A stretch of 64,000 bases of DNA, from assembly GCA_963696325.1 (NCBI GenBank), contig CAVOJV010000005.1:77450-141449 (forward strand), read 5' to 3'. The notes beneath the pieces are model-generated. The model was not told the origin of the DNA and searched no databases. It saw only the letters and a list, made by a program, of their open reading frames with translations. The DNA is from CAVOJV01 sp963696325 (lineage in GTDB: Bacteria > Pseudomonadota > Gammaproteobacteria > Competibacterales > Competibacteraceae). Of this stretch, positions 34,655 to 47,000 are shown one piece after another (the first letter of the stretch is position 1; the number at the start of each line of letters is the position of its first letter). The translations under genes were made by a program, and so were the position numbers.

Positions 34655-37600
34655 ATGCCTACGGAAACAAAGAAAGACGGCGATAATAAAGAATCCGCTG
34701 TCGGTACGGGGCAGAATCGCGCACCGACTCTCTCGCTGCCCAAAGGCGGTGGCGCCATCCGGGGGATGGGCGAAAAATTTGCGGCCAATCCGGTGACGGG
34801 CACCGGGTCGATGTCCGTCCCGATTGCGACCAGTCCCGGTCGTTCCGGTTTTGGCCCGCAATTGGCCCTCTCCTACGATTCCGGCGCCGGTAACGGCCCA
34901 TTCGGCTTGGGCTGGAACCTCTCGCTACCCGCCATCACCCGCAAGACTGACAAGGGATTGCCCCAATATCGAGACGCCGAGCCATCCGACGTATTCCTGT
35001 TGTCGGGCGCGGAAGACTTGATTCCGGTGTTGATCGAAAAGGGGGGGAAGTGGGAACGGGAGAACATACCGCTGCGAACGGTAGGAGGTAAGACCTACAC
35101 TGTTCAGCGTTATCGCCCCCGCATCGAAGGATTGTTCGCGCGCATCGAGCGCTGGACCAACCCGGCCGACCCCACGGATACCTTCTGGCGGTCCATCTCC
35201 AAGGACAACATCACCACCTGGTACGGCAGAACGGAGGAAAGCCGCATTGCCGATCCGTCTGATGCCACCCGGATCTTCTCCTGGCTGATCTGCGAGAGCT
35301 ACGACGATAAGGGCAATGTCATCGTTTATGGCTACGAAAAGGAAAACTCGGATAACATCGATCTGTCCCAAGCACACGAGCGTAACCGCGGCGCAAAGAC
35401 GGATCAATTACGCTCCGCCAATCGTTACTTGAAGCGAATTCGCTACGGTTATCACGAGCCGTACCTGCCGAAGCTATCTGAAGACGCTGCCTGGCCAATA
35501 CCACCCGAAGACGACCACTGGTTTTTCGAAGTCGTTTTCGACTACGGCGAGCACGACTCGAACCACCCCTTGCCAAAGGAACCCGGCAAAAAATGGTCCG
35601 TGAGGAACGACCCGTTCTCCACCTACCGCGCCGGCTTCGAGGTGCGCACCTATCGTCTGTGTCGCCGCGTCTTGATGTTCCACCACTTCCCCAACGAGGG
35701 TGGGGTGGGCCAGGACTGTCTGGTGCGTTCGACCACGTTCGACTACCGGGAAACCCCCATCGCTGTGTTCATCACCGCCGTGACCCAAAGCGGCCACCAA
35801 CGCGCCGACGCGGGCGGTTACCTCAGCAAATCCCTGCCGCCTTTGGAGTTTGAATACAGCCAGCCTGTCATCGGGCAGGACATTCACGCTGTCGATTCTG
35901 CCAGCATGGAGAACCAGCCCGCCGGCGTGGGCGGCGCCGCGTACCAGTGGGTTGATCTCGATGGCGAAGGGCTCTCGGGCGTGCTCACGGAGCAGGGCGG
36001 CGGCTGGTTCTATAAGCGCAACGAATCGGCACTTACCAGAAACGTCACCACCGAAGAATATTCGGCCCGCTTCGCGCCTTTGGAAACGGTCGCGCGCATT
36101 CCCGCCGGCAATCCCCTAACCGGAGGTCATGCGCAATTCCTCGATCTGGCCGGCGACGGGCAAGTGGATCTGGTGGAACTCGACCGGCCGGTGGCGGGCT
36201 TCTATGAACGAACCGAGGACCAGGATTGGGAGCCGTTTCGCGCCTTTCGATCCCTCCCCAATTTGGCCTGGAACGATCCAAACTTGAAGTTCACCGACCT
36301 CACCGGCGACGGCCATGCCGATGTGCTGATCACCGAGGATCAGGCGTTCACCTGGTATCCATCGCTGGCGGAAGACGGATTCGGTCCGGCAATGAGGGTC
36401 AGCGTGCCTACCGACGAGGAGCTTGGCCCGCGGGTGGTGTTCGCCGACGGCACCCAGACGATCTTCCTGGCCGACTTGTCGGGTGACGGGTTGACCGATA
36501 TCGCGCGCCTCCGCAACGGCGAAGTCTGTTACTGGCCTAACCTGGGCTACGGCCGCTTTGGCGCGAAAGTGACGATGGACGACACCCCCTGGTTCGACGC
36601 GCCGGATCAGTTCGATCCGCGCCGCATCCGTTTGGCCGACATCGACGGGTCAGGGGTGACCGACATCATCTATCTCGGCCGCAACCAGACCCGGTTCTGG
36701 TTCAATCAGTCCGGCAACGCCTGGGGCCCGGCCCACGAGCTGCCCGACTTTCCCCCGGTGGACAACATTGCTTCGGTCGCGGCAGTGGACCTGTTGGGCA
36801 ACGGTACCGCCTGCCTGGTCTGGTCCTCGCCGTTACCGGGAGCCAGCCGCGCGCCGATGAAATACCTCAAGCTGATGGCCGAGGGAAAACCGCATCTGCT
36901 GGTGAGCACCCGCAATAACCTGGGCGCCGAGACCCGGGTGCGGTACGCGCCCTCAACGTATTTCTATCTGCGGGACCAAGAGGAAGGCAAGCCCTGGATC
37001 ACCCGGCTGCCCTTCCCCGTGCATGTGGTGGAGCGCGTCGAGACCTTTGATCACATCAGCCACAACCACTTCGTCAGCCGCTACGCCTACCACCACGGCT
37101 ACTTCGACGGCGAGGAACGGGAGTTCCGGGGCTTCGGCATGGTGGAGGAGTGGGACAGCGCGGAATTCCACGCGCAGGACCTCAAGGCCAGCAACACGGT
37201 CGCCGCATGGTACGTGCCGCCCGTGCATACCAAGACCTGGTTCCACACCGGCTTCTATCTAGGACGCGACCACGTCTCGGACTTCTTCGCCGGGTTGCTC
37301 AACGCTCAGGACCTGGGCGAGTACTACCGCGAGCCTGGATTGACCGACCAGGAAGCGACAAACCTCGGTCTCGACGATGAGGCGCGCCGCTTGTACGACG
37401 ATGCTCGTGCAAAGGAGCGCCTGTTGGATGACACCATACTTCCCGACGATCTGACCGTCGATGAGGAGCGCGAAGCTTGTCGCGCCCTCAAGGGCTCCAT
37501 GCTGCGCCAGGAGGTCTACGCGCTGGACGGTACGGACGAACAGCGGCACCCCTACACTGTCAGCGAGCAGAACTTCACCATCCGCATCCTCCAACAGCGG

Positions 37601-40600
37601 GGCGGCAACCGCCACGCCGTGTTCTTCACCCATGCTCGCGAAGCCATCACTTACCACTACGAGCGCAACCCGGCCGATCCGCGCGTCCAACACGCGCTGA
37701 CGCTGGAAGTGGATGAGTACGGCAATGTGCTGCGCTCGGTCGCGGTCGGCTATCCGCGAGCGAATGTCCTGGAGCGCCTGCCGGAACAGGCGGAAACCCA
37801 TATCACCCTGACGCTGGCGCGGTTCGCCAAGCTGGATGACCTGGCGGACCTGTATCGGGTCGGCTTGCCGGTCGAGACCCGCACCTACGAGGTGGTGAAG
37901 CCGCCGACCGCCGCTCTACGCTTCTCCTGGGACGCGATGAGTCAACTGGCGACTGCCCTCGTTGGCCAGCATGAGCCACCTCAGGCTAATACGATTCCCT
38001 ACGAGCAATGGGATTGGCGAAAGCACTGGAACCCGCAAAACGAACCGGGCGGCCTGGTTGATGGCAGACCCCAGCACACGCGGCTGCGAATCATCGAACA
38101 TGTTCGGACGTGCTACCGCGGCAATGATCTGACCGCCCTGCTGCCGGTCGGCAAGGTCGAATCCCTGGCCCTCCCAGGCGAAAGCTATACTCTGGCCTTC
38201 ACGCCCGGGCTGCTGGCCCAAGTCTTCAAGCGCAAGCGAGCGGGTCAACCGGACGAAGCCTTGCTTCCGGCCGACCCGGCCCCGCTGCTCGGGGGCAAAG
38301 GGCATGATGAAGGCGGTTATGTTGCCATCGATGGCAATTGGTGGATTCCGACAGGGCGAGTGTTCTTTGACCCTGCGGCGGACGTCGCCAATCCTGTCAA
38401 TACCGCCGCCCAAGAGCGCACCACCGCCCGCCAGCATTTCTACCAGCCGCGCAAGTTCGCCGATCCCTTCGATCAGTGCACGGCGGTGGACTATGACGGG
38501 CATGACTTGCTCGTCGTCCTCACCACCGACGCCCTGAACAACACCGCCAAGGCGGAGAATGACTACCGGGTGCTGCAACCCTGGCGGGTCACCGACCCCA
38601 ACCACAACCGCACCGCCGCCGCCTTCGACGCCCTGGGTCTGGTGGTGGCCACCGCCGTGATGGGCAAGGACGGCGAGAACGAGGGCGATCTGCTGGAGGG
38701 CCTCGACGAGGATCCGCTGGATCGCTTCGCCCCGGACCAGCCCCTCGCCAGCCTGCAAGCCTTCATCAAGCAACCCCAGGCCACCGCCCCGGCCCTGCTG
38801 GGCAAGGCGACCACCCGCATCGTCTACGACCTGGAGCGCTACCAACGCGCCGGCCAGCCGCCCGTTTGCCGCCACCCTGGCGCGGGAGACCCACTACTAC
38901 CCGGCACAGGACAACCAGACCCGCATCCAGATCGGCTTCACCTACTCGGACGGGTTCGGGCGGGAGATGCAGAAGAAGATTCAGGCCGAGCCCGGCAAGG
39001 CACGGCAACGTGAATCCGATGTAGCGCTCAAGGACGGGGATATCCGTCCCGGCGATCTAAAGCGCGATGACACTGGCGACCTGATCGACGCGCCCACGCC
39101 CCACCGCTGGGTCGGCTCCGGCCGCACGGTCTACAACAACAAGGGCAAGCCGGTCCTGAAATACGAGCCCTTCTTCAGCTCGACCCACCTCTACGAGCCC
39201 GAACGGGATATGACCGACACCGGCGTCAGCCCGGTGCTCTTCTACGATCCGCTGGAGCGGGTCATCGCCACCCTGCACCCGAACCACACCTACGAGAAGG
39301 TCGTGTTCGATCCCTGGCGGCAAATCACTTACGACGTCAGCGATACTGTCACCGCCACCGAAAAGAACCAGAAGATCGGTGACCCGCGCACCGATCCCGA
39401 TATCGCCAGGTTTGTCGAGAAGTACTTCAACACCCAGCCTGCTACTTGGCAGACCTGGTATGAAGCGCGCGACGGACTATTGGCGGGAAATCCCGAGCAC
39501 GAGGCCGCGCAGAAGGCGGCTCTTCATGCCGACACGCCCACGGTCGCCCACTTGGACACCCTGGGCCGCGCCTTCCTGACCGTCGCCCACAACAAGTACG
39601 TCCGCGAGGGTGTCACCAAAGACGAGAAGTACGCCACCCGCATCGAGCTGGACATCGAAGGCAACCAGCGCGCGGTCATCGACGCCAAGGACCGCGCGGT
39701 CATGCGTTACGACTACGACATCGCCGGTCCCGAGCAGGACGAGGACAGCTCCGCCAACCTCCATCAGTCCAGCATGGAGGCGGGCGAGCGCTGGGTGTTG
39801 AAGGACGTGACCGGCAAGCCGATCCGCGCCTGGGACAGCCGGGGTTTCGTCCGGCGCCTGACCTACGACGAGCTGCGCCGCCCGACGGGCTTGTATGTCA
39901 CCGAGAACGGCCAGGAGCGACTGGCCGAGCGCACCCGCTATGGTGAAGCGGAGGGCGATGCCTTCAATCATTGCACCCGTGTCCACAAGGTCTATGACGG
40001 CGCCGGCATCGTCATCAACGTGCGATATGACTTCAGGGGCAATCCGCTGGAAACCCGGCGCGACCTGCTGCCCATCGTCATCGCGGCCAAGCAGGCGGTG
40101 AATTGGTCGCAGTTACAGGACGGCAATGCCAACGATGAAAGCTACACCAGTGAGACCGACTATGACGCGCTGAATCGCCCGATCCGGTTGACCAACCCGC
40201 ACACACCCACCATGACGCCCAGCGTCACTCATCTTGGGTACAACGAGGCAAACCTGCTCGAAAAGGTGGAGGTGAATCTGCGCGGATCCGCCGCTTCTAC
40301 CCCCTTCGTTACCAACATCGATTACAACGCCAAGGGGCAGCGGGAGCGGATTGACTACAAGAATGGCGTGACAACGACCTATCAATATGACGAGCAGACT
40401 TTCCGTCTGGCCCATCTTAAGACCACGCGCCCGGCGGGCCTCAACGGCCTTTGCTCCGAGATCTTCAATGGCCCGACCGTCGTCCAAGACTTGCATTACG
40501 CCTATGACCCGGTGGGCAATATCACCCGGATCGAGGACGCCGCCCTCAAGACCGTCCACAACGGCCTGCCAATCAACCCGGTTTGCGGATACACCTACGA

Positions 40601-42563
40601 TGCCATCAACCGCCTGATCGAAGCCACGGGGCGCGAGCATATCGGACAAAACGCATTCGACTTCAATCCGCCGAACGGTAATCGGCGCGACTATCCCTTC
40701 GTCGGCAGCGCGGCGCCCAACGATCTGCATGCGCTTCGCAACTACACCGAGCGGTACGAATACGATGCTGTCGGCAACTTCGAGCGGATAAGCCATTCGT
40801 TTCAGAACGGTGGATGGAACCGCCATTATGATTACAAAGCCGACAGTCTCATCGAGCCCGGCGTTCACTTCAGCAATCGGCTCACCAAGACCCGGCTCGG
40901 CAACGGTATCAACCACACCGAGACCTACACCTACACAGATGCCCAGGGCCAAGATGTCCATGGCTGCATGACCGCCATCAATCAGATGGAAATGGCCTGG
41001 GACTTCGAGGATCAGTTGCAGCGCGTTGATTTGGGGGGCGGCGGGACGGCCTACTACATCTACGACGCCGGCGGTCAGCGGGTGCGGAAGGTGATCGAGT
41101 CGCAGAATGGGTTTTCGTGGAAAGAGCGCGTCTATCTCGGAGGATTCGAGATTTACCGGGAACACAATGGAAACGGAGTGACGTTGGAGCGCGAGTCGCT
41201 GCATGTCATGGACGATCAGCAGCGCATCGCGCTGGTGGAAACCAAAACCACTGAAAACGGCGCTGAGGTGCCAAACCCCCTTCCCGTGCAATGCTACCAG
41301 CTCGGAAATCACCTTGGTTCCGCCAGTGTGGAATTGAATCAAGACGGCGTGCTGATTTCGTATGAGGAATACCACCCTTACGGTACGACTGCCTTCCAGG
41401 TTGGCCGCAGCGCTGCCGAGGTAAGCCTGAGGAGATACCGCTACACGGGCAAGGAGCGGGATGAGGAGACAGGACTCTATTACCACGGAGCCCGTTATTA
41501 CTGTCCGTGGCTCGCCAGGTGGACAGCAGCGGATCCGGCAGGCATGGGTGACGGTATCAACGCCTTCTCCTACGTGAAGGGCAATCCAATACGGTATATG
41601 GACCCAGAGGGGTCATCGACCTTCGACGCTGTCATCAACGCTTTGACAGCCGGCGGTTATCAGAGCTACCGACTAGCCAAGCAAGTGCAGGCGGTCGCAG
41701 AAGCCGGCTCGCCAGGTGGGCTCGGTCGCGCAGTAGGAGGGTACGCGGCTGAAACGGTGATGCTAGAGCGGCTATCGGCGACCTCTTCAAGGAATGCGCT
41801 TGCGGGTACGCTGAATTTCTTTCTGGGCGTGGGCAATTGGGCAAACGCGATCTCTCCCTCACCCATCTATGTACAGTATCACCTGAGCGCAACAGAAAGC
41901 GGGTTTAGACCGAACACGTCTTTGGGCCTGAAAGCCGAACGCTCGTGGCAACAGCAACAAATCCGGGCACATGTGGTAAGTATGACACCCTTGAGCGCAT
42001 TCGCTGGGTTGGCTATCTCGTGCAGCGCGTTGGCGCGAAATGCCGTCGCCGCTTACGACATCAGTAACTCACGCGAGGAACGCCTGCGCGCTGCCGCAGA
42101 AGCCAGTCAGACTGCTGGCACACTTGTAGCTGCAACAGTTGCAAGTAGAACAATACTTTCCGCAACATACCGACTAACTAAGATGGACACTACTCCGACT
42201 AATGCGCCACAAAGTCGTGTCAATCGCTTAGAGAAAGTTAACATAAGAAATCCAGAAATATCTGAATTGAAGAAACAGGTAAAGGAGCTCCAAAGAAAAC
42301 TAGCTGAACAAGAAGAAACGATAAAAGTGATTGAAGATGCAGTGCTAGAGGGTCTTAGCCCATCGCAGGGTCCAATGAAAAGGGGACAGGTAATAGCGTT
42401 GGGACGAATCAGCAGAAAATCTAGTGTAAGGGAAATAGCTGAGCAGGTAGATCAGATAAAAGCTCAATTACAGCAGACCAGGTCTAGATTGGAGAATAGA
42501 AAGCTTTGGGCTAGGGTTGAACAACAGCGACGTACGGCTAGACGACGTGGATTGATACCTTAA
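34655..42563 (+). pseudogene. Fused TcB-TcC component of an ABC (Tc) insecticidal-type toxin, one-base frameshift
   Basis: This encodes the hollow cocoon that carries and releases the toxic C-terminus in Tc toxins. It starts at the ATG at 34655 behind a G-rich SD. The N-terminal part has the SpvB domain (GAIRGMGEKFAANPVTGTGS), FG-GAP repeats with DLTGDGHAD and DLSGDGLTD, and the TcdB middle regions. The C-terminal part is an RHS shell (YDPVGNITRI, YEYDAVGNF) closing with the core motif RYTGKERDEETGLYYHGARYY and NPIRYMDPEG (41601-41612). A variable 316-residue tip follows. The reading frame shifts near 38861-38866 (GCCGCCCGTTTGCC); one extra base there, or two missing, separates the halves. 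Repaired, the product is about 2,635 residues. The break may be real, making two proteins, or a sequence error; TcB and TcC are separate genes in many species, but here the break falls inside a conserved stretch (FAATLARETHYYPAQDN). Confidence 0.85.
41613..42560 (+). other. C-terminal toxin tip of the TcBC protein, unrecognised
   Basis: This is the part downstream of the RHS core DPEG that would be cut off and injected. The first 180 residues are Ala/Ser/Gly-rich with hydrophobic helices (GLAISCSALARNAVAAY). The last 130 are charged and coiled-coil-like (ISELKKQVKELQRKLAEQEE; IKAQLQQTRSRLENRKLW) and end basic, ARRRGLIP. From about 42150 the DNA is visibly more AT-rich than the RHS core, the usual sign of an exchanged toxin cassette. 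I see no ADP-ribosyltransferase, deaminase, nuclease HNH or protease motif. Confidence 0.7.
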
Positions 42564-42759
42564 TAGGGTCTTCGCGGAAAAGTGTGGGTAGATTTGAGGG
42601 GTCGGTCGGCCTGAAAGACGCGTGGGTGCTGGGTTTCGGCGGTTTTCAGGAGCGCAGAGATTTGGCATGATATTTCGACGCCTACTTCATCGAAGCCAAA
42701 GCGTCTTGCCGACGCGTATCGATTTCCAGGTTTTCAACCGCGCGCAATGACTCGAACAC

Positions 42760-42828
42760 GGGTTACCCACGGGCACCCGCCTGCCTGCGCGCTTCTCACG
42801 CAGGCAGGCGGGTGCCCGTGGGTAACCC
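42760..42828. repeat. Perfect 30-base inverted repeat with nine-base loop, plus REP-like motif
   Basis: Arm 42760-42789 (starting GGGTTACCCACGGGC) is the exact reverse complement of 42799-42828; the loop is CGCTTCTCA. The stem itself contains nested half-palindromes (GGGTTACCC, CGGGCACCCG). Directly after it, 42836-42856 reads GGACAATAGGGGACAGACC, a motif I associate with REP/RAYT-type extragenic repeats. It lies between the end of the TcBC gene and the next gene. It may end TcBC transcription, or be a small mobile or REP element. The rest of the 372-base gap 42564-42935 holds nothing else I can name. Confidence 0.75.
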
Positions 42829-42935
42829 TGCGCCGGACAATAGGGGACAGACCACGATATCCGCATTCAGCCGGAGGGCGGCCGAAACGCGAGTGGATTG
42901 ACCTCAACCAATTACTACTCCCCCGAGGAGGCAAG

Positions 42936-44054
42936 ATGGGTCGAGAAAAACGTTGCGCCGCTCTGGCGATTGCGACAATCTCGGTGCTTGCTGTTTGTGG
43001 GGCCATCGCACAGACCGCTGCAACTGCGTCCATGCCCACCACTCCCGTACTGTCCACCTCACCGGCAGTCGAGCTGGTAAACGGGCTTGCATGGCCAGTG
43101 GTGGCACTCCTGATCGCTGCCTTGTATCGTCGGCCCATATCTGGCTTCGTCCGTGCGCTCGGCACCCGCATCACAAAGCTCTCCCTGTTCAAAGTAGAGA
43201 TCGAGCTGGCGACTGCGGGGACCAGCATGCCGCTACTCAATGACATCCGCACTGCCGATTCCACCGCCCTGATTAACTCGGGGCGCGCGGAGCTGGAGAA
43301 AGCGCTGTCGGGCATACCGGCTGACTACGCGGAAATTGCAATAGGTGGTGGCAAGGAGTGGTTGACGTCTCGCCTCTACATCGCCGCTGTAATGATGGAG
43401 CGAATGCGCAACGTGAAGGTCTTTGTGTTCGTCGAGCGCGCACCGAAAACAGAGCGCCGGTTTGTTTCCGTCGCAGCTGTCCGGCAGTTGCGGTGGACAC
43501 TTGCCCAACGCTATCCATGCCTTGAGGCCGCCTGGGTGCACGCCCTGGAGTCCTCCGTGTTCCGCTCGGCGTTCCCGATGACACCTCCTGCCGGTGTGCC
43601 GGCGCCAACGCCCCCAGCCCAGTGGCCAATCGACCCATGTACGGTTTTGTCACCGAGCTCATCGATAATCCAATCCGATGCAGGCGCATTCGAATCTTTG
43701 CAAGCTCGCCTGCTTGTCGATGCGTTCATGAAATCGCTTCGGCGCGAAGCTCCAGCAAGCCCGGATCCCAGTGCCCATGAATGGGTCACGCTGAGCGGCA
43801 CAACCCAAGAACGAGCGACCTGGGTGACACGCAAAATGCTTGAGTCATTCTTGCCGGCAGAGGCATTCGATACCTGGTCTAACGCACTTCGCGATGCGCC
43901 GCGCACACAGCGCCTGCGTGCCGTGCTTCGGCGCGCCGGTCCATTTGTCGCCTTGGTGGAAGGCGATCGCGAATTCGTTGGTCTAGCCAATCGGCAGGCG
44001 ATGCTGGAAGAGATCGCGGCCTCGCTCGGCGAAGAACCCGAGCTCTCTGCGTAG
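42936..44054 (+). CDS. Membrane-anchored protein of unknown function within the Tc locus
   Basis: The start at 42936 has GAGGAGG ahead of it. The 372-residue product has an N-terminal hydrophobic segment (CAALAIATISVLAVCGAIAQ) and a second one at about 48-65 (LAWPVVALLIAALY), so it is likely anchored in the inner membrane with a soluble C-terminal part. That part contains the notable stretch GGGKEWLTSRLYIAAVMMER followed by a predicted strand VKVFVFVE, and a last segment GPFVALVEGDREFVGLANRQ resembling a CBS-type ending. I cannot name the family. It sits 26 bases before the TcA gene and after TcBC on the same strand, so it may assist toxin assembly or export, but that is only context. Confidence 0.7.
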   Translation: MGREKRCAALAIATISVLAVCGAIAQTAATASMPTTPVLSTSPAVELVNGLAWPVVALLIAALYRRPISGFVRALGTRITKLSLFKVEIELATAGTSMPLLNDIRTADSTALINSGRAELEKALSGIPADYAEIAIGGGKEWLTSRLYIAAVMMERMRNVKVFVFVERAPKTERRFVSVAAVRQLRWTLAQRYPCLEAAWVHALESSVFRSAFPMTPPAGVPAPTPPAQWPIDPCTVLSPSSSIIQSDAGAFESLQARLLVDAFMKSLRREAPASPDPSAHEWVTLSGTTQERATWVTRKMLESFLPAEAFDTWSNALRDAPRTQRLRAVLRRAGPFVALVEGDREFVGLANRQAMLEEIAASLGEEPELSA

Positions 44055-44080
44055 GGCTTATTTTCCATAGGAACTCAGCC

Positions 44081-47000
44081 ATGAAAGAGATCATTTTCCC
44101 GTTGGAATTTCGGATGCAAGGCGCCGATGTCAGTAATCTGCAAGATGCGCTGAAGCTGTTCCTTGAGCGACGCGTGATCGAAGGGGCTACACCGGAGCTA
44201 TCCGCCGCTCTGCAACGTGAACTTACCGAGCAAACTTACGGCGACGCCACGCGCCGGCTGGTGAGGCTGTTGCAGGAGCAGCGGCAACTCGACAACACGG
44301 GTAGCGTCGATGAGGCCACTGCTCGCGCGATGAACGCGGTCCTCGCCGAGTGGGGGCTGTTGGAGGAGCCTATCCCGGAAAACCCTTGCGTGGTGCGCGG
44401 GCGTGTTCTCTCGGCCGACGGCCAGCCCTTGCCCGGCCTGATGGCGAGTGCTTTTGCCCGAGGGCTGCGTGGAGAAACTCCGCTCGGCACGGCGAGGACG
44501 GATCGTGAAGGACACTACCTAATCAACTACACGTCCGCCCAGCCGTCTCGCCGGAATGGTGGGGTGGCCTTGATCGTGCGCGCCTATGACCCGAATGATC
44601 CCAACAAGGTTGTGGCGGAATCGCCGCTCCTCGCCAGCGCCCCAGCCGAAACAGAACTCGATCTGGTGGTCGCCGATAAAAGCTATCGCGGCCCCGCCGA
44701 GTACCGGCGGATCGGCGAGCACATCGATCCGCTGCTGGACGGCCTTGACCCCGCCGATCTCGACGCCGGGCAAGTTGTCCTACTGGCAGCCAGGGCCGGT
44801 ATCGACCAGGTCCAACTCGCGTACTATGCGCGCGCGGCGCGGCTCGCGAGGGAAACAGGCATCCCCAAGGAAATTCTCTACGGCCTGTTCCGCCAGAATC
44901 TCCCCGTCGATTTCCCGGGTCTGCTCGCACAGGACCCGGCGCTTCGCCGGGGCGCGCTGCGCGCGGCGGTCGAGGCGAATCTGATTTCCGGCAGCGCCGT
45001 GACGGACGAGCGGCTCGAGGAAGTGCGCCGCATCGAGCAACGCGCCACCGCCTCGATCATCCTCGATCGCCCCATCACCCGCCAGCGTGCCTCGCTGCGC
45101 GAATTGTTGGCCACGGTAATCGACGACCCCCAGCAGCAGCTTTTCGCTTCTCGCTATGTCGAAAACCGAGGAGACACCACAACAGCTTTCTGGGAGCGAC
45201 TGCGTGAGGAACCGGGGCTGCGTGAACACGTCGATGCGTTGCAGTTTACCCACCAGCTTGGAGCGCTGACGGGTGCGCATCTGCCGCTGGTCAAAGAACT
45301 GCAACGCAGACAGCGCGCTGGCGAGTTCACTTCGATCCAGGAGCTTGCTCAAAAAAGTGCGGCGGATTGGGAAAACATTATTCGTCAGCCCGGCATTGAC
45401 GTCCCGGAGGGTGTGCCCGGCACCGACGCTGAGGAAAGAGCGCGTCACTATAGCCGGGCCATCGCCCATATGCTGGAAGATGCGTTTCCCACAGCCTTCA
45501 TCACCGCGAGAATCGCCGAGAGTAAGCTGGAGCGCAGAGCCGAGCTCGGGCAGTTTTTTGCCGCTAACGCCGATTTCACAATAGAAGGTCCACGGCTAGA
45601 GACGTATCTGGCAACGAACCCTCAGGCACTTGATCATGTCCCTGCCCAGCACCGCGAAACGGTAAGAGAACAGATCAAGGGCCTGCAACGCCTGCGGCGT
45701 TTGACGCCACGCGCGACGCAGATGATCCCCCTGCTCAAGGACGGGCTGGACTCGGCCCACGCCATTACGCGATTGGGTCCTGCCGTGCTCCAGTCCCGGT
45801 ATGCCAAGGTGCTGGGCAATAGTGCAGGCCCCCTGGAAATCTACGAACAGGCCGAGCAAGTCGCCGGCACCGCCATCAACCTGCTCACGGACTACGGCCT
45901 CGGATCGAGCAAAGTCGATGTGAAGGCTTTGCTGGATAGCCGGGCGCCAGCGGATGCGGGCACCCCAGACTGGCGCGCGCTGTTCGGTTCCCTCGATCTC
46001 TGCGAGTGCGAACATTGCCGGTCGGTCTACAGTCCCGCCGCCTACCTGGTCGATATTCTGCACTTTCTCAGGGATCGCCAACTGGTCGCGCCCAAGGGCA
46101 TCACCCTGCGGGACGAAGTGCAGCCGGACGGCTCATCGATCAAAGTCATTGACGAGGTTGTTTTCCAGGATAAATCGGCGGCCGATGTCCTGCTGGGCCG
46201 CCGGCCCGATTTGCAGGAGATCGAGCTCACCTGCGAAAACACCAACATCCCCGTCCCCTATGTCGATCTGGTCCGCGAGATCCTGGAAGAGGCGATTGCA
46301 CCGCTGCCGCCCTTCGCTCCCTTCGCGCTCCCCGCCAACAATCAGGCGCAACTGGAAGCGGCGCTGGATCAAGCCGAGGTTTCCGATGCGCTCGCCGCCG
46401 CCTTCGAGACCGGTGGCCAACCAAAACTCGACAAATCGTTTGCGCAGGTCACCGTCAAGAAAGCCGGCAAGTGGTGGGTCATCGATGATCTCGCCTGTAG
46501 CTACACGATTCACAAAGACAAAACCGACGGCAAACTGCACGTCGTCACCAGAGGCCGGCAAACCAAAGGCGATGCCGCAGAAAGGGCAGCGAATCCGCAA
46601 TACCTCAATCCTGCGTCCTACCTGAAGCTGGCACGCGAGGTCGCCCCGCTGGGCCACTGCAATCGTTTATTCCTGGCCGCTGTTCCTACCAGCCTGCCGT
46701 TTAATCTCTGGCTAGAAGAAATCCGAGCTTACTTGCGCCACCTCGGTGTACAACGCCATGAAGTGATGGAGGCGTTATTGCCAGGGGATCGCACGAACCT
46801 CTTGAATCAAGGGGCTGTCGCCCGCGAATACCTTGGTCTCACGCCAGAAGAAGCCGCGCTGGTTACCGGCGCGGTTGCCGGCGCGGTTGCCGGGCAGCCC
46901 GGTGCCATAAATCCAGGACAATGGAATCTGTGGGGGTTCGCAAGCAAGGATCTGAGCAGCCCGACCGCGATCCCGGACCCGGCGAACGGTGCCCAGTGGA

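Noticed and set aside
40113..41486. 457-codon minus-strand frame over the RHS region
   Set aside because: Antisense to conserved RHS repeats; no SD or motif of its own.
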